From: G958295645 sp965242735
GTDB lineage: Bacteria; Gemmatimonadota; Gemmatimonadetes; Longimicrobiales; Gaopeijiaceae
Reading direction: 5' to 3'
DNA: 64,000 nt
Assembly (NCBI GenBank): GCA_965242735.1
Contig: OZ251497.1
Location: 124,001 to 188,000 of the forward strand
Shown here: positions 40,748 through 49,952 of the stretch, in pieces
How positions within the stretch are numbered: position 1 is the stretch's first letter
How the letters are laid out: each line of letters starts with the position of its first letter
The notes under the pieces: model-generated
The model's database searches: none
Seen by the model: only the letters and a program-made list of their open reading frames with translations
Told to the model about the DNA's origin: nothing
Translations under genes and position numbers: made by a program

Positions 40748-41151
40748 CGGCCCTGCTCGCCAGATCGGGGAATCGGCCCCACTCCGCGCAAGCCCAGCAG
40801 CACGCGCCGTCCCATCTTCAGCAGCGGATACCCCAGCCGCGCGCCGGCCTCGTCTCCGAAGAGGAATCGGGCGATCCGGCTGAACGCGCCCCGGCCGCCG
40901 GACAGCCGCGCCAGCATCCGCAGCGCGTCCGGCCCGTAGTAGCAGCAGTCGTCGAGCTTGAGGACCATGCCGTCGTCCAGGTCGAAGGACTTCTTCAGTT
41001 CGGCGACCAGGGGGCCGCCCTTCCGAGCGTCCACGAGCACGAGTTCCCCGACCTGCCGCTTGACGTCCGCGTAGCGCGCGTAGGAGTTGCAGAGCGGGCA
41101 CTCGCCGTCGTAGACGAGCCACGCCCGAGCCGCCCCGGCGTTCGAAGACAT
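40744..41151 (-). CDS. DCC family thiol-disulfide oxidoreductase-like protein (DUF393)
   Basis: A 135-residue member of the DCC1/DUF393 family, thioredoxin-like proteins named after the D-x-x-C-x-x-C motif, here YDGECPLCNSYAR near the N-terminus. The later KLDDCCYYGPDALRML segment is also typical. Substrates are unknown. Translationally coupled to ispH (ATGA overlap). The start is the ATG at 41151; the reading frame is open far upstream, but that part is antisense to fxsA. Confidence 0.85.
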   Translation of the reverse strand: MSSNAGAARAWLVYDGECPLCNSYARYADVKRQVGELVLVDARKGGPLVAELKKSFDLDDGMVLKLDDCCYYGPDALRMLARLSGGRGAFSRIARFLFGDEAGARLGYPLLKMGRRVLLGLRGVGPIPRSGEQGR

Positions 41152-41298
41152 TGAGGTCCCTTCCCCGTCCGTCGGCCTCCGCGTGCGCGGTCGCGGCGCG
41201 CGCTGTCCGCAAGAGGCCGCCAAGCCAGCAAAATACAAGAGCGGCGCGCAAACGGGTATCTTTGTCGGGGGGATGACGCTCGAGGAAGGAGGACGAAC

Positions 41299-41757
41299 AT
41301 GCTGAGTCGGCTCATGCTGCTCTTCGTCGCCGTGCCGCTCGTGGAGCTGGCCTTGCTGCTGATGGTCGGCCAGCGCATCGGGGCGGGACTCACGGTCGCG
41401 CTGGTGGTGGCGACGGGGATCGGCGGCGCCGCGCTCGCCCGCCAGCAGGGCCTTCGCGCGGTTCGGGCTGTCCAGGAGGAGCTGGCGGCGGGCCAGTTGC
41501 CCGGCCGGGCGATGCTCGACGCCTTGGCGGTGCTCGTGGGCGGCGCGTTGTTGCTGACGCCGGGCATCTTGACCGACTTGGCGGGCTTCGGTCTCGTCCT
41601 GCCCTTCTCCCGAGGCTGGCTGCGGTCGCGAATTCAACGGTCTCTGGAAGGGCGAATGCGCGCAGGCCAAGTCCAGTTCAGCGTCTTCGGGCCGAGCGGC
41701 GCGGCGAGGACGGGCACGGCCGACGTGGGAACCCGGCCGGGCGGAGGCGAGCCGTGA
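41299..41757 (+). CDS. fxsA: FxsA family membrane protein
   Basis: A 152-residue inner-membrane protein of the FxsA family, known in E. coli as a suppressor of F exclusion of phage T7. It has three or four hydrophobic helices (MLLFVAVPLVELALLLMVG, LTVALVVATGIGGAALARQ, AVLVGGALLLTPGILTDLAG) with the family motif GGALLLTPGILTD…G. The C-terminal ~40 residues are polar. Preceded by a GGAAGGAGGA ribosome-binding site. Confidence 0.93.
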   Translation: MLSRLMLLFVAVPLVELALLLMVGQRIGAGLTVALVVATGIGGAALARQQGLRAVRAVQEELAAGQLPGRAMLDALAVLVGGALLLTPGILTDLAGFGLVLPFSRGWLRSRIQRSLEGRMRAGQVQFSVFGPSGAARTGTADVGTRPGGGEP

Positions 41758-41854
41758 CGGGCGGCATCGAGAAGCCGGTGACGGGCGGTCTCGACTCCCC
41801 GGCGGCGCGGCGCGACGGAGTTCGGCGACGGAAAATCTGGGGACGCGGAAGGCC

Positions 41855-42937
41855 GTGACGAGCGGCCTCGACTTCCTGGAGCGGCTCCTGGCAGCGCAGG
41901 GGCCGTCCGGTTTCGAGACGCGGGCGGCCCGCGCGTGGCGGAAGGAAGCGCGGCGGTTCGCGGACGACGTCTGGTCCGACGTGGCGGGCAACTCCTGCGC
42001 GGCGGTGCGGCGCGAGGCTCGGCCGCTGGCCCTGCTGGCCGGGCACATCGACGAGATCGGGCTTCAGATCACCCACGCGGACGAGTCCGGGCTGCTCTAC
42101 TTCGCGACGATCGGCGGCTGGGACCCGCAAGTGCTGGTCGGACAGCGCGTCAAGATGCTGGCCGCGACGGGAGACGTGCCGGGCGTGATCGGGCGCAAGG
42201 CGATCCACCTCATGGAGCCCGAAGAGCGCAAGAAGGTGGTGAAGGTGGACGAGCTGTGGATCGACGCCGGCGCGTCTTCGAAGGAGGAGCTTGGCGAGCT
42301 GGGGATTCGCGTGGGCGATCCGGCCGTGATCGACAGCGGCGTGCTGCGGCTGGCCGGAGACCGCTTGGCGAGCCGTGCCGTCGACAACCGCGTGGGGGCT
42401 TTCGTGGTCCTCGAAGCGTTGCGCCTGCTCGCCGCGGAAGAAGACTTCACGACGGCGGCCGGGGCGGTGGCGGTCGCGACCACGCAAGAAGAGATCGGCT
42501 TTTCGGGGGGAGGGGCGCGGCCCAGCGCGTTCGAGATCGCGCCCGACGTGGCCTTGGTCGTCGACGTCACGCACGCCACGGACGTGCCGGACGCGGCCAA
42601 GAGCAAGGTGGGCGACCATCCTCTGGGCAGCGGCCCGGCGCTGACCCGGGGCTCCGCGGCGCACCCGGTCGTGTTCGAGATGCTCGCGTCGGTCGCGGAC
42701 GACTTGGACATCCCCTATACAATTCAAGCCGCTCCGTCGCGCACGAGCACGGACGCCGACGCCATCCACTCGGCGCGCGGCGGCATCCCCACCGGCTTGG
42801 TCTCGGTGCCCAATCGCTACATGCACTCGCCCAGCGAGGTGGTCGCCACGTCCGACATTTTCCACGCGGCGCGCTTGCTCGCCGGCTTCGTGGCGCGCCT
42901 TGACGACGCGTCCAAGTCCGAGTTCGCGCGCCGGTGA
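41855..42937 (+). CDS. M42-family metallo-aminopeptidase (endoglucanase/TET-like)
   Basis: A 360-residue cytosolic peptidase of family M42, which forms tetrahedral dodecamers that trim peptides. The two-metal site is intact: GHIDEIGLQI, RAVDNRVGA, the catalytic TTQEEIGF and VDVTHATDVP, and MHSPSEV near the C-terminus. Start GTG at 41855. Annotated in many genomes as cellulase M, but the family acts on peptides. Exact specificity (glutamyl, leucyl or other) cannot be read from sequence. Confidence 0.93.
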   Translation: MTSGLDFLERLLAAQGPSGFETRAARAWRKEARRFADDVWSDVAGNSCAAVRREARPLALLAGHIDEIGLQITHADESGLLYFATIGGWDPQVLVGQRVKMLAATGDVPGVIGRKAIHLMEPEERKKVVKVDELWIDAGASSKEELGELGIRVGDPAVIDSGVLRLAGDRLASRAVDNRVGAFVVLEALRLLAAEEDFTTAAGAVAVATTQEEIGFSGGGARPSAFEIAPDVALVVDVTHATDVPDAAKSKVGDHPLGSGPALTRGSAAHPVVFEMLASVADDLDIPYTIQAAPSRTSTDADAIHSARGGIPTGLVSVPNRYMHSPSEVVATSDIFHAARLLAGFVARLDDASKSEFARR

Positions 42938-42979
42938 CGGCGCCTGCCCTTCGGTCCCGCCTTTGCCTATATTCGCTCC

Positions 42980-43450
42980 ATGCTTGACGCGCGTCTGCTG
43001 ATCGGCCAGCTCCAGGGCATGAGGGACCAGGGGTATCTCTCCGACGCCCTCCTCCGCCACACGGTGCGTTCTCTGCACCGCGGCGACGATCGCTTCAATT
43101 GGGTCGGCGTCTACTTGCTGGATCACGACGTCGCGGAACTCTGGCTGCACAACTACGTCGGCGCGGGCACGGAGCACGTGCGAATCCCGGTGGGGCAGGG
43201 AGTGTGCGGAACGGCGGTCGCCCAGGGCGCGAACGTCAACGTGCCCGACGTGAGCGCGTTCGACGGCTACTTGGCGTGCAGTCCCGACGTCAAGTCCGAG
43301 CTCGTGGTCCTCATTCGCGCGGGCGGGAACGTCTTGGGGCAGATCGACATCGACTCGCACACGGCGGCCGCCTTCACGGACCAGGACGAAGTGGCCGTGC
43401 AGATGGTCGCCGACAAGCTGGCCGAGCAGATCGCGCACGAACGCCGCTGA
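42980..43450 (+). CDS. GAF-domain protein, possible free methionine-(R)-sulfoxide reductase
   Basis: A 156-residue single GAF domain. Similarity to free-methionine-(R)-sulfoxide reductases (fRMsr) is seen in RIPVGQGVCGTAVAQG and FDGYLACSPDVKSELVV, which place Cys76 and Cys100 at two of the three conserved cysteine positions. The third position (ten residues before Cys76) is histidine. The protein may reduce free methionine sulfoxide with altered resolving chemistry, or be a GAF protein that has lost or changed activity. The start is the ATG at 42980. Confidence 0.8.
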   Translation: MLDARLLIGQLQGMRDQGYLSDALLRHTVRSLHRGDDRFNWVGVYLLDHDVAELWLHNYVGAGTEHVRIPVGQGVCGTAVAQGANVNVPDVSAFDGYLACSPDVKSELVVLIRAGGNVLGQIDIDSHTAAAFTDQDEVAVQMVADKLAEQIAHERR

Positions 43451-43464
43451 CCGAGCGCGGGCCG

Positions 43465-44247
43465 TTGGCGCTGGCGGAGCAGAGACGGGCGCCCGTCGCC
43501 GCCGGGTCCGTTCGCTCTTTCCTGGCTCCCAACCCCGGTCCGCTCGCGTTGGACGGCACGCGGAGCTACGTCGTGGGCGCGGCGCCCCGGGCGGCGGTGA
43601 TCGACCCGGGTCCTGACGACGATGCGCATCTCGCCGCCCTGGCCGGCGCGGTGGAAGGCGTGCCGGAAGTCGTCGTCCTGCTCACGCACGCGCATCCGGA
43701 CCATGCCGGCGGCGCGGCGACGCTGTCCGATGCGCTGGGGGGTTGCCGGGTGGCCGGCCCGGGAGGCCGCGTGTCGCTGGAAGACGGCGAACGAATCGAG
43801 ACCTCGGCCGGCGTCTTGGCGGCCGTTTCAACGCCGGGTCACGCGAAGCGGCACTTCTGCTTTCACCTGCCCTCCGCCGGCGCCGTGTTCTCGGGCGACT
43901 TGATCTTGGGGGAGGGCGACACCACCTGGGTCGGCGAGCATCCCGGCGCCGTCGCGGACTACTTGGCTTCGCTGGACCGTGTGGAAGCGCTGGCCCCCCG
44001 GATCCTGTATCCGGGGCACGGTCGGCCCGTGCGCCGTCCGGCCGAAGCCGTCGCCCGCTTCCGGCAGCACCGGCTGGAGCGGATCGAGCAGGTGCGCGCC
44101 GCTCTCGCGGCCGGGGTGGATCCGGCGCCGGAAGCGCTGGCGGCGCACGTCTACGGTCGGCTTTCTCCCGAATTGTTCGTCATGGCCTGCAGGTCCGTGG
44201 CGAGCGTGCTCGACTACCTCTCCGCCGACCCGCCGGCGTCCGGATGA
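43465..44247 (+). CDS. Metallo-beta-lactamase-fold hydrolase (LACTB2/glyoxalase II-like)
   Basis: A ~260-residue MBL-fold hydrolase. Metal-binding motifs: LLTHAHPDHAGGA, the histidine of VSTPGHAKRH, the bridging aspartate in VFSGDLILGEG, and LYPGHGRPV. The C-terminal winged-helix-like extension (residues ~200-260, ending ASVLDYLSAD) places it near LACTB2-type RNases or thioesterases. The start is unclear: TTG at 43465 or a CTG at 43447 overlapping the GAF stop. Its stop overlaps the ATG of the glycolate oxidase fusion gene. Confidence 0.85.
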   Translation: MALAEQRRAPVAAGSVRSFLAPNPGPLALDGTRSYVVGAAPRAAVIDPGPDDDAHLAALAGAVEGVPEVVVLLTHAHPDHAGGAATLSDALGGCRVAGPGGRVSLEDGERIETSAGVLAAVSTPGHAKRHFCFHLPSAGAVFSGDLILGEGDTTWVGEHPGAVADYLASLDRVEALAPRILYPGHGRPVRRPAEAVARFRQHRLERIEQVRAALAAGVDPAPEALAAHVYGRLSPELFVMACRSVASVLDYLSADPPASG

Positions 44248-47225
44248 TCTCCAAGGCCGCTCTCGCCGAACTGGCCGGCATCTGCGGCCAGGACGGGGTC
44301 GTCGCCGAGCGCGATCGTCTGCTCGCCTACGAGTCGGACGGCCTGACCGCCTACCGCCACCTGCCCGCCGCCGTCGTGCTCCCGCGCACCACCCGCGAGC
44401 TGTGCGCCACGATCAAGACGCTGTCGGCGCGGGGGCTGGCCGTCGTGCCGCGCGGCGCGGGAACCGGACTGTCGGGCGGGGCCGTGGCCGCCGCCGGCGA
44501 AGTGATCGTGGGCACGGCGCGGATGGACCGCATCCTGGAGCTGGACCCGGCCAACCGCCGAATGCGGGTGCAGCCGGGCGCGATCAACGCCGAGCTCTCC
44601 GCGGCGGCGGCTCCTCACGGCCTCCACTACGCTCCCGACCCGTCGTCGCAGTCGGCCTGCACGGTGGGCGGCAACGTGGCCGAGAACTCCGGCGGCCCCC
44701 ACTGTCTCAAGTACGGCGTGACGTCGCGCTACGTGACGGGCCTGTCGGTGGCGCTGGCGGACGGGTCGCTCGTGGAGTTCGGCGGCATGGGCAGGTCCAT
44801 GGGCGGATACGACCTGACGGGCCTCTTCGTGGGCTCCGAGGGCTGCTTCGGGATCGCGGCCGAGATCGAAGTCGGCCTCGTGCCCGTCCCGGAAGGCGTG
44901 CGCACGCTGCTGGCCGTGTTCGGCAGCTTGGAGGCCGCGGGCCAAGCGGTTTCGGCGATTGTGGGCGCGGGAATGCTGCCCGCCGCGATGGAGATCGTGG
45001 ACGGGCCGACGATCCGCGCCGTCGAGGAAAGCGTCTTTGCGGCCGGCTATCCGAAGGACGCGGAGGCGGCGCTCGTCTTGGAGTTCGACGGCGTCGAAGC
45101 GGGACTGCTGGAAGAAGCGGCGCGTGCGCGGGAGCATTGCCGGGCGGCCGGCGCGTCCGAGATTCGCGAAGCGCGGGACGAAGCGGAACGGGCCGCGCTG
45201 TGGAGGGGGCGCAAGAAGGCGTTCGGCGCCATGGGCCGCATCGCTCCGGACTTGCTGGTGCAGGACGCCACCGTGCCCCGGACGGCGTTGCCGGCGGTGC
45301 TGCGCAAGATTTCCGCCATCGGCCGCGAGTCCGGCCTCAAGGTGGCCAACGTCTTTCACGCGGGCGACGGCAACCTGCATCCGAACATCCTCTTCGACCG
45401 CTCGGACGCCGCGGAGATGGCGCGGGTGGAGAAGGCGTCCGCCGAGATCATGCAGACGTGCGTGGCCGCGGGCGGCACGATCACCGGCGAGCACGGCGTC
45501 GGAATCGACAAGAAGTCCTACATGCCGCTCGTCTACGGCCCGGACGAGCTGGGCGTCATGTGGGGACTGCGCCGGGCCTTCGACCCCCACGGCGTCTTCA
45601 ATCCGGGCAAGGTGCTGCCGGAGGGGTCGGACCCCGCCACGGAAGCGGTGCGGCCGAATTCCGTCGGAAGGACGGCGGCCGGCGTGGCAGCGACGCCGAC
45701 CGCATCGAGCCCGGCGGCCAGCTCGGAAGCAACGCCAACCGAGTCGATCGCGGCAGCGGCCTCGGTTCCGGCACCGACCGGGGAGCGGCGCGAAGGGGCG
45801 TCCGGCGCCGAGGACAAGCCGCGCGGGTCGCCGGGCCTCTGGGGCTCGCTTCCCGCCGCCGTGGCGGAGACGCTCCGGCTCGCGGGGCTCGGCGGCTCCG
45901 TAGCGTTCGGCGAGGATCCCCGCCAGAAGCCGGATTCGTTCAAGAGCGAGGGATACGAAGGGCCGTTCGAGGCGCTGGCCGGGCAAGCGGCTCTGGAATG
46001 GGTGCCCCCTGTCGCCGCGGCCGCCGTCGTCTTTCCGCGTTCGACCGAGGAAGTGCAGGCCGTCGTGGCGTCGGCCAACGAGACCGGCGTGCCCGTCTTG
46101 GCCGCCGGCTGGGGCGCTTGGCTGGCTGCCGGCGGCCGGGCGCGGGAACCGGGCATCGTGCTCTCCACGATTCGGCTGGACCGGCTGGAGCGTTGCGATC
46201 CGGCGGACCTCACGCTCGAGGCCGGGGCCGGGCGCAGACTCGGAGCCCCGGCTGGGCGGTCGGCGATGCCCAACATTGCGGCGGACCTGGTTGATCAGGG
46301 ACAATGGCTTCCGCTGGACACGCCCGGGGCGCTCGCAGGCACGCTTGGCGGACTGGTGGCGACCGGCGAGCCTGGGGCGCTGGCGGGCAAGTACGGGAGG
46401 GTCCGCGACAACGTGCTGGGCCTGGAGATGGTCGCGGGCGACGGGCGGCGTCTCCGGTTCGGAGGCCGCGTGGTGAAGAACGTGGCCGGGTACGACTTGG
46501 CGCGCTTGGCGACGGGCAGCCGGGGCAGCTTGGCCGTGTTGACCCGCGTGTCCGTGCGCGTCTTTGCGCGTCCGCAGGCGGACGTCTTCGCCGAGTTTCG
46601 CGACCGCGCGGGGTGCGCCTTGGAACTGGCCGGCGAGCTGGCCTCTACTTCGCTCCCCTTGGCCGCTCTCGAAGCGAGGCCGGCGGGACCGAAGGAGGAC
46701 GACGATTGCCGCTTGGCCCTTAGAGTCGTGGGCAACCGGGCCGAGGTGAATGAGACTAAACGAAGGCTTCGCGACTTGATCGAGGCCCGGAACGGCGGGG
46801 CGGCGGTCTCTTGGCTGGAGGGCGCCGTCGCCGCGTCGGAGTTCGAGCAATGGGACTGCTGGGAGGGGGACGCGCAGCTCGTGGTGCGGCTGTCGGCCTT
46901 GCCTTCCGCCTTTGTCGAGACGTGGCGCCGGGCGCGCGAGCTGTCGGCGGCCCTGGGCGGCCGGTGCAGCGGTCACGTGCTGCAGGGCACGGTCAGAGTC
47001 AAGGTCGCCGATCTCCCGCCGGACATGGATTCCCTGGTCGCTCGCCTGACCGAGACGCGCCGAGCGCTCGAGGAGACGGGCGGCGGACTGTCGGTCACGT
47101 CGGCGCCGCCGGCCCTGGGCGACAGGATGTGCTGGACGCGCGAACTCGAAGGCCAAGCCAGGCTCGCGGATCGCATCAAGGCGCTCTTCGATCCGCGGGG
47201 CGTGCTGGCCGCGCGGCGAACCTGA
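44244..47225 (+). CDS. Glycolate oxidase GlcD-GlcE fusion protein
   Basis: A 993-residue fusion of the two FAD-linked subunits of glycolate dehydrogenase. Residues 1-~475 are a full GlcD: FAD-binding VVPRGAGTGLSGGAV, GGNVAENSGGPHCLKYG, and the C-terminal half with VFHAGDGNLHPN and ITGEHGVGIDKK. A ~60-residue Ala/Ser/Thr-rich linker follows. Residues ~540-993 are GlcE-like: VVFPRSTEEVQAVV, LAGTLGGLVATGEPG, VKNVAGYDLARLATGS, and a distinctive C-terminus. In E. coli these are separate proteins. With the downstream GlcF it should oxidise glycolate (or a similar 2-hydroxy acid) to glyoxylate at the membrane. Confidence 0.92.
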   Translation: MISKAALAELAGICGQDGVVAERDRLLAYESDGLTAYRHLPAAVVLPRTTRELCATIKTLSARGLAVVPRGAGTGLSGGAVAAAGEVIVGTARMDRILELDPANRRMRVQPGAINAELSAAAAPHGLHYAPDPSSQSACTVGGNVAENSGGPHCLKYGVTSRYVTGLSVALADGSLVEFGGMGRSMGGYDLTGLFVGSEGCFGIAAEIEVGLVPVPEGVRTLLAVFGSLEAAGQAVSAIVGAGMLPAAMEIVDGPTIRAVEESVFAAGYPKDAEAALVLEFDGVEAGLLEEAARAREHCRAAGASEIREARDEAERAALWRGRKKAFGAMGRIAPDLLVQDATVPRTALPAVLRKISAIGRESGLKVANVFHAGDGNLHPNILFDRSDAAEMARVEKASAEIMQTCVAAGGTITGEHGVGIDKKSYMPLVYGPDELGVMWGLRRAFDPHGVFNPGKVLPEGSDPATEAVRPNSVGRTAAGVAATPTASSPAASSEATPTESIAAAASVPAPTGERREGASGAEDKPRGSPGLWGSLPAAVAETLRLAGLGGSVAFGEDPRQKPDSFKSEGYEGPFEALAGQAALEWVPPVAAAAVVFPRSTEEVQAVVASANETGVPVLAAGWGAWLAAGGRAREPGIVLSTIRLDRLERCDPADLTLEAGAGRRLGAPAGRSAMPNIAADLVDQGQWLPLDTPGALAGTLGGLVATGEPGALAGKYGRVRDNVLGLEMVAGDGRRLRFGGRVVKNVAGYDLARLATGSRGSLAVLTRVSVRVFARPQADVFAEFRDRAGCALELAGELASTSLPLAALEARPAGPKEDDDCRLALRVVGNRAEVNETKRRLRDLIEARNGGAAVSWLEGAVAASEFEQWDCWEGDAQLVVRLSALPSAFVETWRRARELSAALGGRCSGHVLQGTVRVKVADLPPDMDSLVARLTETRRALEETGGGLSVTSAPPALGDRMCWTRELEGQARLADRIKALFDPRGVLAARRT

Positions 47226-47226
47226 G

Positions 47227-48660
47227 ATGACGAATCCCTCGCTGGCGCAGGCGCTCGAAGACCAGCGCCAGGGTCTGCTTGCCTGCGTTCATTGCGGCTT
47301 CTGCCTTCCGGCGTGCCCCACCTACCGGCGGCTCGGCGACGAGGCCGACTCTCCGAGAGGCCGGCTTTCCTTGATGCAGGCGGTGGTCGAGGGGCGGCTC
47401 GAGGCCGGTTCGGACGCGTTCCAGACGCACATCGGGCGATGTCTTGGTTGCCGGGCCTGCGAACCCGCGTGTCCGGCGGGCGTGACGTACGGACGTCTGC
47501 TGGAGCTCGCCCGACACGTAGGCCGGGAAGCGAAGCGACTGGACTTGGCGACTCGCCTCCTGCTGCGCGTGTTCGGGACGCCGTGGCTCGCCCGCCCGGC
47601 GATGGCGGCCGCCAGATGGCTGCGTGCGACGCGCTTGCCGGCCTTGGCGGCTCGCTTGCCGCTCGGAGGGCGTCCGGGGCGGCAATTGCGGATGGCGGCG
47701 GCCATGCTGGCGGCGTCGGCCCCCCAGACGAAGAAGATCGGCGGCACGCGGACGGATGGCGCGACGCCGGTCTCGGGCGCGAGGCCGCAACCGGCCACGG
47801 CTCTGGAACCGGGCATGCCCAGGGTCGCGACCCCCGGCCAAGGCCGTCGCCAGGGCGCGGGCGCGTCCGTCGCGTTGCTCGGCGGTTGCGTGCAGGCCGG
47901 CTTGTTCGGGCGGGTCAACGCGGCCACGAGACGGGTGCTCGAGACCAACGGCTACCGAATCGCGGACGCGCCCGGCCAAGGATGTTGCGGCGCCTTGCAC
48001 GCACACGCCGGCGATCTCCATGCGGCCCGCGCCATGGCCCGGCGCAACGTGGACGCGTTTGCCGCCGCGAAGGCAGACTTTGTCGGGGTCAACGCGTCGG
48101 GTTGCGGCGCGGCCATGGCGGACTATCCCCATCTTCTTGCCCGGGATCGCGCGCTTGCAGATGCCGCGGCGACAGTGGCCGCGTCCGTCCGCGACGTGTC
48201 GCAGCTGCTGGGTCGCGGCGACCTCGTCCGCGGAGCGCCCGTGCCCGTCACGGTCGCATGCGACGAACCGTGCCACCTCATCCATGCGCAGGGCGTCGCG
48301 CGCAGCGCTCAGACCCTGTTGCAGGCGGTGCCCGCCTTGCGCCTCGTGCCCTTGCCCAAGGCGGACGAGTGTTGCGGCGGAGCCGGCATCTATGGACTGG
48401 TGCAACCCGAGCTGGGCGGCCGCATCGGCGGCGACAAGGTGGACGCCGTGCTGGCGACCGGGGCCGACGCAGTGGCGACCGGCAATCCCGGATGCATCAT
48501 GCAAATCGGCGGCGGCCTTCGTCTGCGCGGCCACGCCGTCGCCGCGCTTCATCCCGTCGAACTCCTCGACGAGAGCTACGGCCGCGCAGGATTCTATGCC
48601 GGCAACGGCGCCGCGCCCGGCGATCCAGCGCGGCCGCTTGCATCTGCTGCAACGCAATGA
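47227..48660 (+). CDS. glcF: Glycolate oxidase iron-sulfur subunit GlcF
   Basis: The iron-sulfur partner that passes electrons from the FAD subunits to quinone. 477 residues: two 4Fe-4S motifs (CVHCGFCLPACPTYR and CLGCRACEPACPAG) and two CCG-type domains (QGCCGALHAHAG and DECCGGAGIYGL, each preceded by a single conserved Cys region). A low-complexity linker (~residues 165-210) is inserted before the first CCG domain. Begins one base after the fusion gene; its stop overlaps the M20 peptidase start. Confidence 0.95.
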   Translation: MTNPSLAQALEDQRQGLLACVHCGFCLPACPTYRRLGDEADSPRGRLSLMQAVVEGRLEAGSDAFQTHIGRCLGCRACEPACPAGVTYGRLLELARHVGREAKRLDLATRLLLRVFGTPWLARPAMAAARWLRATRLPALAARLPLGGRPGRQLRMAAAMLAASAPQTKKIGGTRTDGATPVSGARPQPATALEPGMPRVATPGQGRRQGAGASVALLGGCVQAGLFGRVNAATRRVLETNGYRIADAPGQGCCGALHAHAGDLHAARAMARRNVDAFAAAKADFVGVNASGCGAAMADYPHLLARDRALADAAATVAASVRDVSQLLGRGDLVRGAPVPVTVACDEPCHLIHAQGVARSAQTLLQAVPALRLVPLPKADECCGGAGIYGLVQPELGGRIGGDKVDAVLATGADAVATGNPGCIMQIGGGLRLRGHAVAALHPVELLDESYGRAGFYAGNGAAPGDPARPLASAATQ

Positions 48661-49811
48661 CGTCCAAGTCTCGCCCGAACTCGGACGCCTGCGCACTGGC
48701 CGGCGACTGCCTGGACCTTCTCGCCGCCTTGGTGGAAGCCGAATCTCCCTCGGGCGACGCTGTTGCAAACGCTCGCGTCGCGGGAATTCTCGAGACGGCG
48801 ATGACGGGCGCGGGCGGGAACGTGGAATCGATCGCGGCGCCCGGACGGGGAGTTCACCTCGTGGGCCGCTTTCCGGGGCGAGGCTCGGAGCGACAGGGCG
48901 AGCGACCTCTTCTTCTGCTGGGACACATGGACACCGTGCATCCCGCGGGCACGCTGAAGCGCTTTCCGTTCGCCGTCGGCGGCGACCGCGTGGAAGGCCC
49001 GGGCGCATACGACATGAAGGCCGGTCTCGCTGTCGCCGTCGCCGCGATGCGTCTTCTGGCAGCCAAGGGATCGCGTCCGCGCACGGAGACTTGGTTGCTC
49101 GTCACGTGCGACGAAGAGATCGGCGCGCCTCATTCGCGGCCGACGATCGAATCGAGCGCAAGGCTGTCCCGGGCCGGCTTGGTGCTGGAGCCGTCCGCGC
49201 CCGGCGGAGCGGCCAAGACGCGCCGCAAGGGCGTTGCGGAATACCAGCTCGCGGTCCGAGGCCGTCCTGCCCACGCGGGCATCGAGCCCGAGAAGGGCGC
49301 CAGCGCCGTGCACGAACTGGCGCATCAGATTGAGCGCATTCGCGAGTTGGAGGGTCTTGGCGAAGGGACGACGGTCAATGCAGGCACGATTCGCGGCGGC
49401 ACGCGCAGCAACGTCGTCGCCGAGGAGGCCTCGTGCGCCATCGACGTGAGGTTCTGGACGCAGGCCGACGGGCAGCGAGCCGACAGGGCCCTCCGCTCGT
49501 TGCGGGAAAGAGATTCGCGTTGCCGCTTGCATGTGGAAGGCGGGATCAACCGAGGACCCCTGGAAAGGACCAAGGCCTCGGCGCTGTTGTTCGAACAGGC
49601 CCGCGGCATTGCGCGGAGCGTTGGACTGACGCTGGGCGAGGCGCGCACGGGGGGCGCCAGCGACGGCAACATCGCCTCGGCGGCGGGCCTCCCGGTCTTG
49701 GACGGCTTGGGACCGGACGGCGGCGGCGCGCACACGCTGGACGAACACGTCCTGCTGAGCGACGTGCCGCGCCGAATCGAATTCTTGGCCGCCCTGATCG
49801 AGAAGCTGTGA
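48657..49811 (+). CDS. M20-family metallopeptidase (carboxypeptidase G2-like)
   Basis: A 384-residue cytosolic or periplasmic amidohydrolase of family M20. Metal and catalytic residues: LLGHMDTVHPAG, EGPGAYDMKAGLA, the general-base pair in TCDEEIGAPHS, LEPSAPGG, and HTLDEHVLL. The dimerisation domain is present with the conserved GRPAHAGIEPEKG. Relatives include glutamate carboxypeptidase, ArgE and DapE; the precise substrate cannot be decided. No signal peptide is evident. Coupled to glcF by ATGA. Confidence 0.9.
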   Translation: MTSKSRPNSDACALAGDCLDLLAALVEAESPSGDAVANARVAGILETAMTGAGGNVESIAAPGRGVHLVGRFPGRGSERQGERPLLLLGHMDTVHPAGTLKRFPFAVGGDRVEGPGAYDMKAGLAVAVAAMRLLAAKGSRPRTETWLLVTCDEEIGAPHSRPTIESSARLSRAGLVLEPSAPGGAAKTRRKGVAEYQLAVRGRPAHAGIEPEKGASAVHELAHQIERIRELEGLGEGTTVNAGTIRGGTRSNVVAEEASCAIDVRFWTQADGQRADRALRSLRERDSRCRLHVEGGINRGPLERTKASALLFEQARGIARSVGLTLGEARTGGASDGNIASAAGLPVLDGLGPDGGGAHTLDEHVLLSDVPRRIEFLAALIEKL

Positions 49812-49821
49812 CGACCGCGAT

Positions 49822-49850
49822 TTGCGCAGATTGCAAGATTGCGTTATTGT
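49822..49850 (+). promoter_or_regulatory. Putative sigma-70-type promoter for the Lys/Pro-rich protein gene
   Basis: TTGCGC (49822-49827) and TATTGT (49845-49850) with a 17-bp spacer, in a locally A+T-rich patch 103 bp before the ATG. An AGGAGAT ribosome-binding site precedes that ATG. Confidence 0.5.
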
Positions 49851-49952
49851 TTCGTCGTTGCGGGCCGACTGTTTGCGCGTCGCCGAAGCGCTGGACGCGG
49901 CAGCCAGTACGGCATTCACTACGTTCGATCAGACATAGGAGATGCTGATCAC

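Noticed and set aside
43979..46294. Alternative-frame reading across the MBL and glycolate oxidase genes
   Set aside because: Arg/Gly-rich frame shadow; the GlcD motifs are all in the other frame.
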